DNA of 10,946 nt. Origin: JAJPHF01 sp035293805. Lineage in GTDB: Bacteria > Chloroflexota > UBA6077 > JAJPHF01. The stretch lies in the NCBI GenBank assembly GCA_035293805.1, contig DATGMD010000017.1, positions 1 through 10,946 of the forward strand, written 5' to 3'. Shown here one piece after another: positions 6,500 through 10,946 of the stretch. The notes beneath the pieces were generated by a model. The model did no database searches, was not told where the DNA came from, and saw only the letters and a program-made list of their open reading frames with translations. The position numbers and the translations under genes are program-made. The number at the start of each line of letters is the position of its first letter. The stretch's first letter is position 1.

Positions 6500-7477
6500 T
6501 CAGCGGCTGGCGGCGCGGAATACGAGCGCCGCGGCCCCGACGACGCCGGCCTGGCGGCCGAGGGCCGCGGGGAGCACGGAGAGATCGCGCGTGAACGCGA
6601 GGCAGGCGCGGCGAGCCAGTTCGGCGCGCAGCGGGTCGAACAGCAGCGTGCCCGCCTGGCTCACGCCGCCACCGATCACGACACGGTCCAGGTCCACAAG
6701 CGCCGCCGCGCTGGCGATACCCCGCCCGAGCGCGTGCCCGGCGCGACGGAAGAGCGACCGGGCTAGCGGGTCACCGGCCCGCGCTGCCGCCGCCACTGCC
6801 TCTGCCGTGAGCGGCGTGACAGCCGCGAGCGCCGAGGGCGTGCCGTGCCGCACCGCGGCCGCGGCTGCCCGCGCGATCGCGGGGCCAGCCGCGAGCGCCT
6901 CGACGCAGCCGCGCGCCCCGCAGGCGCAGCGCGGCCCGCTCGCCGCCCCGATGACGTGCCCGATATGCCCCGCGTTGCCGTGCGCGCCGGGCAGCAGCCG
7001 CCCGTCCACGACGAGGCCTCCGCCCACCCCGGTCGAGACGACCATGCCCAGCAGGCAGCGCGCGCCCTGGCCGGCGCCTCGCCAGTGCTCGCCGAGCGCC
7101 ATTGCCTTCGCGTCGTTGTCCACGACCGTCGGCAAGCCATAGGTCGCGATCAAGCGATCGCGCAGCGGGAAGTCGCGCCAGCCCGGCATGTTCAACGGCG
7201 AGACGATGCCCTCGGGGTAGTGCATCGGCCCGCCGCAACCCACGCCGATGCCGACCAGCCCCGTGGTAGGCGTGGCGGCGCGCTCCAGGCAGCGATCGAC
7301 CGCCGCGCGCAGCGCGCGGAAAATCGTCTCGGCGTCGGCGGGCGGCGTCGGCACCTCGACGTGGCCCGCGACCGTGCCGCTGTCCTCCACCACGGCCGCC
7401 GCTAGCTTTGTGCCGCCCACGTCGAGCGCCAGCACCCGCTCTGGCGCACCCACCCCGACCCCCGCCCTATCCGTCAC
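6500..7477 (-). CDS. ROK-family sugar kinase (glucokinase / ManNAc kinase-like)
   Basis: The 325-residue protein has the full ROK layout: ATP-phosphate motif DVGGTK (19-24), VVDNDAKAMALGE (118-130) with catalytic base D122, a second phosphate loop STGVGGGLVVDG (148-159), and the zinc motif. The zinc ligands are H174, C184, C186 and C191 in GHIGH...CACGARGCVE. There is no N-terminal winged helix, so it is a kinase and not a NagC/Mlc-type repressor. The usual sugar-binding glutamate of GEIGH is H171 here (GHIGH); I recall the same variant in NanK-type N-acetylmannosamine kinases. The sugar therefore cannot be fixed as glucose. The start is GTG 7477, preceded by GGGAG with 5-nt spacing. The gene is divergent from argS and shares its promoter region. 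The hydrolase gene follows after 131 bp and is probably a separate unit. Confidence 0.9.
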   Translation of the reverse strand: MTDRAGVGVGAPERVLALDVGGTKLAAAVVEDSGTVAGHVEVPTPPADAETIFRALRAAVDRCLERAATPTTGLVGIGVGCGGPMHYPEGIVSPLNMPGWRDFPLRDRLIATYGLPTVVDNDAKAMALGEHWRGAGQGARCLLGMVVSTGVGGGLVVDGRLLPGAHGNAGHIGHVIGAASGPRCACGARGCVEALAAGPAIARAAAAAVRHGTPSALAAVTPLTAEAVAAAARAGDPLARSLFRRAGHALGRGIASAAALVDLDRVVIGGGVSQAGTLLFDPLRAELARRACLAFTRDLSVLPAALGRQAGVVGAAALVFRAASR

Positions 7478-7514
7478 GGCCGCTCCCGCGTGTTTCGTCC
7501 GCCCTGCTTGCTCG

Positions 7515-7523
7515 TGTTATAAC
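7515..7523 (+). promoter_or_regulatory. Extended -10 for argS, palindromic and usable for the divergent ROK gene
   Basis: TGTTATAAC fits an extended -10 (TG-N-TATAAC) on the + strand. Its core GTTATAAC is a perfect palindrome, so the minus strand also offers TATAAC, about 38 nt before the ROK kinase start. No good -35 is visible on either side, which fits an extended -10. The predicted argS transcript would begin near 7530, at the first base of the CRISPR-like repeat. Confidence 0.5.
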
Positions 7524-7530
7524 CTCAGCG

Positions 7531-7567
7531 CTTGCACCCAGTTGAAACTCTGGGTGAGGATTGAAAC
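7531..7567 (+). repeat. Solitary CRISPR-repeat-like sequence forming the argS leader
   Basis: This 37-nt unit starts CTTGCACCCAG and ends GTGAGGATTGAAAC. It has a perfect 7-bp stem, CACCCAG (7535-7541) with CTGGGTG (7550-7556), around an 8-nt loop. The size, central stem and terminal 8-nt ATTGAAAC match the layout of Cas6-processed type I/III CRISPR repeats. TTGAAAC also occurs inside the loop. Only one copy exists here, so this is not an array. It ends 3 nt before the argS ATG and contains the only Shine-Dalgarno-like GAGG (7556-7559). Confidence 0.55.
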
Positions 7568-7570
7568 AAC

Positions 7571-9256
7571 ATGATCAAGCGCGAGTTGTGCGCGCTCATC
7601 GCCGACGCGATTGCCCGCGCGCAGGCGGCCGGGGCGCTGCCCAAGACGGCGGTGCCCGAGATTACCCTCGAGCCGCCGCGGCGCGAGGAGTGGGGCGACT
7701 ACGCCTGCTCGGTCGCGCTCAAGATGGCGCGCGGCGCGAACATGAAGCCCATGGACGTCGCCACGGCTATCGCGAACCAGTTGGGCGGCGAGCACCTGCC
7801 GGCGGCGGTCGCCGCGGTCGAAGTAGCGCCCCCGGGGTTCCTGAACATTCACCTGAGCCCCGACTGGCTGCGTCAGCAGGTCGACGCCATCGTCGCGGCG
7901 GGCGCGCGCTACGGCGAGGTGCCGCTCGGCGACGGTCGCGCGGTGCAGGTCGAGTACGTGAGCGCCAACCCCACCGGGCCGCTGCACGTGGGGGCGGGGC
8001 GCGGCGCGGCCCTCGGCGACACGCTGGCGAACGTGCTCGCCCACGCAGGCTACGCCGTTCAGCGCGAATACTACATCAACGACGCCGGCGCGCGGATGGA
8101 CGCCTTCTATGGCAGCGTCTACGCGCTCTACGCGCAGCAGTTCGGCCTCCCAGAGGAGGTACCGGCCGACGGCTACCCCGGCGAGTACATGGTCGAGCTG
8201 GCGCAAGGGCTGGCACGCGAGTACGGCCGGCGCTTCCTGGAGCTGCCGCGCGCCGAGGCGCAGGCGGAGCTGGGACGGCTCGGTATGGCCCGGCTGCTCG
8301 ACGGCATTCGCGCCGACCTGGCCGAGATGGGGGTCCGCTTCGACGACTGGTACTCTGAGCAGAGCCTGTTCGACCGCGGCCTGGTGGCCGAGGCGCTGGA
8401 CCGGCTGCGCGCCCAGGGCTACGTGGCCGAGCGTGAGGGCGCCGTCTGGTTCACGTCGTCCGACCTGGGCGAGGACAAGGACAACGTGCTCATCCGCTCG
8501 AACGGCGTGCCCACCTACTTCGCCTCCGACATCGCCTACCACTACGACAAACTGGTGCGCCGCGGCTTCGACACGGCCATCGACATCTGGGGCGCCGACC
8601 ACCAGGGCCACGTGCCGCGGATGCGGGCCGTCCTCACGGCCCTCGGCCTCGACCCCGATCGGCTGCGCGTCGTCGTCTACCAGCTCGTGAACCTGGTGCG
8701 CGAGGGCAAGCCCGTGCGCATGGGCAAGCGCACGGGCACGTTCGTGACGCTGCGCGAGGTGCTGCGCGAGGTCGGGTCCGACGCCGTGCGCTTCTTCCTG
8801 GTGATGCGCTCGGCCGACGCGATGATGGACTTCGACCTCGATCTGGCCAAGGAGCAGAGCAATAAGAACCCTGTCTACTACGTGCAGTACGCCCACGCGC
8901 GCTGCGCCGGCATTCTGGCGCGGGCGCGAGAGCGCGCGGAGCCGCTCGACCCCGCCGGCGGCGATGTCCGCCTGCTGACGCACGACGCCGAGCTGGCGCT
9001 GATCCGCAAGATGACGCGCTTGCCGGAAGTCGTCGAGGCGGCGGCGGTGGGCCTCGCGCCGCACTCGCTGCCCTACTATGCTATGGAGCTGGCCACGCTC
9101 TTGAACGCCTTCTACGACACCGACGAGTGCCGCGTGCTGGGCGAGCAGATCGACCCGGCACTGAGCCGCGCGCGGCTGAAGCTCGTCGCGGCGTGCCAGA
9201 TCGTCCTCGCCAATACCCTCCGGCTCATCGGCGTGGAAGCGCCGGAGCAGATGTAG
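7571..9256 (+). CDS. argS: Arginyl-tRNA synthetase
   Basis: The 561-residue class I synthetase charges tRNA-Arg with arginine in the cytoplasm, and its length is normal for the family. In order it shows the N-terminal additional domain (~1-110), EYVSANPTGPLHVG (128-141) containing the HIGH equivalent HVGA (139-142), REYYINDAG (165-173), the active-site segment GADHQGHVPRM (341-351) and the KMSKS-loop equivalent MGKRTG (384-389). NPVYYVQYAHAR (433-444) leads into the DALR anticodon-binding domain ending CQIVLANTLRLIGVEAPEQM. The last histidine of HIGH is alanine, and the KMSKS lysine region is the MGKR type seen in many ArgRS. The ATG follows GAGG by 11 nt, a somewhat long spacing, and that GAGG lies in the CRISPR-like repeat. 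The gene appears monocistronic, with a palindrome 10 bp after the stop. Confidence 0.97.
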   Translation: MIKRELCALIADAIARAQAAGALPKTAVPEITLEPPRREEWGDYACSVALKMARGANMKPMDVATAIANQLGGEHLPAAVAAVEVAPPGFLNIHLSPDWLRQQVDAIVAAGARYGEVPLGDGRAVQVEYVSANPTGPLHVGAGRGAALGDTLANVLAHAGYAVQREYYINDAGARMDAFYGSVYALYAQQFGLPEEVPADGYPGEYMVELAQGLAREYGRRFLELPRAEAQAELGRLGMARLLDGIRADLAEMGVRFDDWYSEQSLFDRGLVAEALDRLRAQGYVAEREGAVWFTSSDLGEDKDNVLIRSNGVPTYFASDIAYHYDKLVRRGFDTAIDIWGADHQGHVPRMRAVLTALGLDPDRLRVVVYQLVNLVREGKPVRMGKRTGTFVTLREVLREVGSDAVRFFLVMRSADAMMDFDLDLAKEQSNKNPVYYVQYAHARCAGILARARERAEPLDPAGGDVRLLTHDAELALIRKMTRLPEVVEAAAVGLAPHSLPYYAMELATLLNAFYDTDECRVLGEQIDPALSRARLKLVAACQIVLANTLRLIGVEAPEQM

Positions 9257-9266
9257 CCACGCTCCA

Positions 9267-9280
9267 GGGCACCGGTGCCC
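9267..9280 (+). terminator. Perfect 14-bp palindrome after argS
   Basis: GGGCACCGGTGCCC is fully self-complementary and starts 11 nt after the argS stop codon. A T4 run lies further down (9303-9306) but not next to the stem. The position fits a U-poor terminator, though a protein-binding palindrome is equally possible. Confidence 0.35.
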
Positions 9281-9351
9281 GGGCGGCGGGCCAGGCGTCA
9301 CGCTTTTGTACCCAGCGCACAAGACGCGGGACGCCGCGAGCGCTGATGCGC

Positions 9352-9357
9352 TAGAAT
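9352..9357 (+). promoter_or_regulatory. Candidate -10 (TAGAAT) before the small hypothetical gene
   Basis: TAGAAT sits in the only A/T-rich patch of the 201-bp gap after argS, with no convincing -35. A transcript from here would have a leader of about 95 nt holding two possible hairpins: GCCCGC/GCGGGC (9374-9379 with 9392-9397) and CCAGCA/TGCTGG (9403-9408 with 9425-9430). Confidence 0.3.
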
Positions 9358-9457
9358 CAAGTGGACATACGCCGCCCGCAGCCCTGCATCCGCGGGCCGC
9401 GCCCAGCATCGGATCACCGCCACCTGCTGGAGGGCTCCGCGTGAGCAAGACTTAGCG

Positions 9458-9844
9458 GTGGGGGACATCATACGGCGTAACGAGCCGCCTCGGCGGCTAC
9501 CAACCGCGGGGACACCCTTGCGGCCCATCGCCGGGGGCGCGGAAGAGACGCGTATCGCGCGATGGATGGAGCAGGCCGGCTCCCATCAGACCCGCGCCCT
9601 GATGTGGCTACGGCGGACGCGCGACCCGGCCGCCGGGCCCCAGCCGACAGCCCAGCGCCGCGAGTTCCTGATGCGCGCGCTCGAGCACCTCGTCTCGGCG
9701 CGGCGGCTGCTGGAGCGTGCCCGCGACGCGACCCAGGACCCCAACCTCCTGGCCATCCTCGAAGAGCACCTTGCGCGCCTGGCCACCACGGCCGCTAGCA
9801 CCGAGCGCCTGCTGCACCAGATCGACGCCGCACGGGGACAATAA
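9458..9844 (+). CDS. Small helical hypothetical protein
   Basis: I do not recognise this 128-residue protein. It has a charged, Pro/Gly-rich N-terminus (1-30). The rest is rich in Ala, Leu, Arg and Glu, with two likely amphipathic helices (about 66-91 and 94-126) that could form a helical hairpin or short coiled coil. It has no signal peptide, membrane segment or cysteine. The chosen GTG start lacks a clear Shine-Dalgarno sequence. TTG at 9518 (after GGGG) and ATG at 9566 (a 92-residue product beginning MEQAGSHQTR) are alternatives. Codon third positions are G/C-rich from about residue 20 onward, supporting that part as coding. It is convergent with the thioredoxin-like gene, the two stop codons lying one base apart. 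Confidence 0.6.
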   Translation: MGDIIRRNEPPRRLPTAGTPLRPIAGGAEETRIARWMEQAGSHQTRALMWLRRTRDPAAGPQPTAQRREFLMRALEHLVSARRLLERARDATQDPNLLAILEEHLARLATTAASTERLLHQIDAARGQ

Positions 9845-9845
9845 C

Positions 9846-9860
9846 CTACCCCCGGGGTAG
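9846..9860. terminator. Inverted repeat at the junction of two convergent genes
   Basis: CTACCCC-C-GGGGTAG has two perfect 7-bp arms and one central base. It begins on the stop codon of the thioredoxin-like gene and lies directly after the stop of the opposing gene. It could act as a bidirectional terminator or a transcription-collision block. There is no T-tract and the loop is very tight. Confidence 0.3.
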
Positions 9861-10532
9861 CAGTCCCGGCAGACGGCTTTCGAGGTAGCGGCGCGTGACG
9901 ACGCCAAGCCGCACGTCGCGGATGACGCCCGTGGCGTCGATGAGGTAGCTGCTGGGGAGTGCCTGCACGTTATACGCCTTGTAGGTCTCGCCGCGGCGGT
10001 CGGCCAGTAGCGGTAGATCGAGATCCAGCTCCTCGCCAAAGGCGCGAATGCTCGGCGCGTCTTCGAGCACGTTCACCGCGAGCACCCGGAAGCCGGCGTC
10101 GCGATAGTCGCGGGCAAGCTGGTCCAGCTCGGGCATCTCCGCGCGGCACGGCTCGCACCAGGTGGCCCAGAAGTTCACCAGTACGACCTGGCCACGCAGG
10201 TCGTCGAGGCTGTAGGTCACGCCGTTCGGGTCGCTTAGCGTGAAGGAGGGGGCGGGCTTGCCGATCTGGGCCGCGGCGCTCGCCCGCAATACGCTGTCGA
10301 GCGATCCCCAGCCGGTCTCCGCGGGACCGGCCGTGAGCCGCGCCCAGACGATCCAGGCAGCCCCTACCGCGCTGAGCGCCAGCACGACCGCCCAGGTGGC
10401 GGGCGCGATTCGGCGCCAAGGGGGCACAGCAACCGGGGAGGCCGGCGCCGCCGTAGGGTCACCGCTCGGCGGAAGCTCGTCCGCCGGCGGCTCGCTCAGG
10501 TCGCGCTGGTGCCCGGCGGCAGATGCGGCCAT
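9846..10532 (-). CDS. Membrane-anchored TlpA/ResA-type thiol-disulfide oxidoreductase
   Basis: The 228-residue protein has a Pro/Ala-rich cytoplasmic N-terminus (1-40), one membrane helix (~45-63) and an extracytoplasmic thioredoxin domain (~88-225). The redox site is WCEPC (125-129) in VVLVNFWATWCEPCRAEMPE, and the cis-proline is P193 in ALPSSYLID. IGKPAPSFTLSDPNG (90-104) is the typical AhpC-TSA/TlpA entry strand. TlpA, ResA and CcmG relatives reduce cysteines of apocytochrome c or metal-site proteins outside the membrane. The WCxPC type with an acidic x (E) is common in that group. The exact partner is unknown, as no cytochrome biogenesis gene is visible. The ATG lies 19 bp after the rpmG stop without a clear ribosome site, so it is likely co-transcribed and perhaps re-initiated from rpmG. 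Confidence 0.88.
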   Translation of the reverse strand: MAASAAGHQRDLSEPPADELPPSGDPTAAPASPVAVPPWRRIAPATWAVVLALSAVGAAWIVWARLTAGPAETGWGSLDSVLRASAAAQIGKPAPSFTLSDPNGVTYSLDDLRGQVVLVNFWATWCEPCRAEMPELDQLARDYRDAGFRVLAVNVLEDAPSIRAFGEELDLDLPLLADRRGETYKAYNVQALPSSYLIDATGVIRDVRLGVVTRRYLESRLPGLLPRG

Positions 10533-10551
10533 TAGAGGTTCGGCCGCGTCG

Positions 10552-10716
10552 CTACTTGGCCTCGCGGTGGGGGGTGTGCTTCCGACAGCGCGGGCAGAAC
10601 TTGTTGAGCGTCATGCGATCCGGATCGTTCCGCTTGTTCTTCTCGGTATGATAGGTCCGCTCGTGGCAATCCTGGCACGCGAGCGTGATCAGGATGCGGT
10701 CAGCCTTCTTAGCCAT
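10552..10716 (-). CDS. rpmG: 50S ribosomal protein L33 (zinc-binding form)
   Basis: The 54-residue basic protein MAKKADRILI...HREAK matches L33 in length and pattern: TLACQDC, RTYHTEKNKRNDPDRM, LNKFCPRCRKHTPHREAK. Both CxxC pairs (C14/C17 and C41/C44) are intact, so this is the zinc-binding (C+) form. It belongs to the large ribosomal subunit near the E site. The ATG is preceded by GGAG with 10-nt spacing. It follows tuf on the same strand, an arrangement common in bacteria, but a long inverted repeat lies between them. The next gene is a thioredoxin-like protein instead of the secE often found here. Confidence 0.97.
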   Translation of the reverse strand: MAKKADRILITLACQDCHERTYHTEKNKRNDPDRMTLNKFCPRCRKHTPHREAK

Positions 10717-10737
10717 GGTTGCTACGCTCCAGTCCTC

Positions 10738-10802
10738 AGCGATCAGCCGTCAGCGGTTGGCTAAGGGCCATGACCTTCGCTGATGGCTGACGGCTGATCG
10801 CT
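10738..10802. repeat. Long inverted repeat between tuf and rpmG, built of GCTGA-type heptamers
   Basis: Perfect 17-bp arms (10738-10754 and 10786-10802) enclose a 31-nt centre. The centre has a small inner pairing, AAGG with CCTT (10763-10766, 10774-10777). The right side reads as three consecutive heptamers, GCTGATG then GCTGACG then GCTGATC (10779-10799), so a short tandem repeat sits inside the palindrome. It begins 4 bp after the tuf stop codon on the coding strand. It may be a terminator or processing hairpin for tuf, or a dispersed palindromic repeat of the REP type. Confidence 0.65.
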
Positions 10803-10805
10803 TGC

Positions 10806-10946
<141 letters not shown>

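Noticed and set aside
7531..7567. A CRISPR array at this place
   Set aside because: Only one repeat-like unit is present. No second copy lies at spacer distance on either side, so I call it a solitary repeat, not an array.
7478..7570. T-box or other tRNA-sensing leader for argS
   Set aside because: The space between the likely transcription start and the ATG is about 40 nt, far too short. No T-box sequence is present.
7517..9448. Very long open frame on the strand opposite argS (643 codons)
   Set aside because: It is a mirror of argS codon structure in GC-rich DNA. Its product is rich in Arg, His, Gln and Val with no domain, and argS is certain.

Overview
The window is high-GC, gene-dense bacterial DNA. 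I infer a thermophile-type or soil member of the Chloroflexota or a similar GC-rich phylum. This rests on the G/C-ending codons, the style of the arginyl-tRNA synthetase, and a C/G-rich hairpin repeat whose translation reads PLPFEGRGE / IGRGAGGIG, a type I recall from such genomes. No marker here proves the phylum.

Layout. The left edge holds the 3' end of a small zinc-ribbon gene, then a strong hairpin and a core (single-domain) MetE-like methionine synthase on the + strand. Convergent to it is a three-gene minus-strand operon running from about 6368 down to 1383: an SGNH/GDSL hydrolase lipoprotein, an ABC ATPase of the LolD/MacB/YbbA type, and a 1111-residue double-FtsX permease. This resembles the TesA-YbbA-YbbP grouping of proteobacteria. 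A 161-bp MITE-like element with inverted ends lies at the hydrolase/ATPase junction and is read in frame at the ATPase N-terminus. Upstream of the operon is a ROK-family sugar kinase (minus), divergent from argS (plus).

The 93-bp argS/ROK intergenic region has a palindromic shared -10 (GTTATAAC). It also has a 37-nt sequence that looks like one complete CRISPR repeat: a 7-bp stem and a terminal ATTGAAAC handle. This repeat would form the 5' leader and supply the Shine-Dalgarno sequence of argS. After argS come a structured ~200-bp gap, a small helical hypothetical protein, and, convergent with it, a TlpA/ResA-type membrane-anchored thioredoxin. The thioredoxin lies directly behind rpmG (ribosomal protein L33) and the 3' end of tuf (EF-Tu), both on the minus strand. 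A 17-bp-arm inverted repeat built of GCTGA-type heptamers separates tuf from rpmG.

How the genes work together. The hydrolase, ATPase and permease probably form one envelope complex that processes or extracts a lipophilic substrate. tuf-rpmG is a translation cluster with a redox gene where secE-nusG often lie. The most unusual items are the solitary CRISPR-like repeat in the argS leader and the repeat element inserted in frame into an ABC ATPase gene. I saw no tRNA, rRNA, transposase, integrase or CRISPR array.
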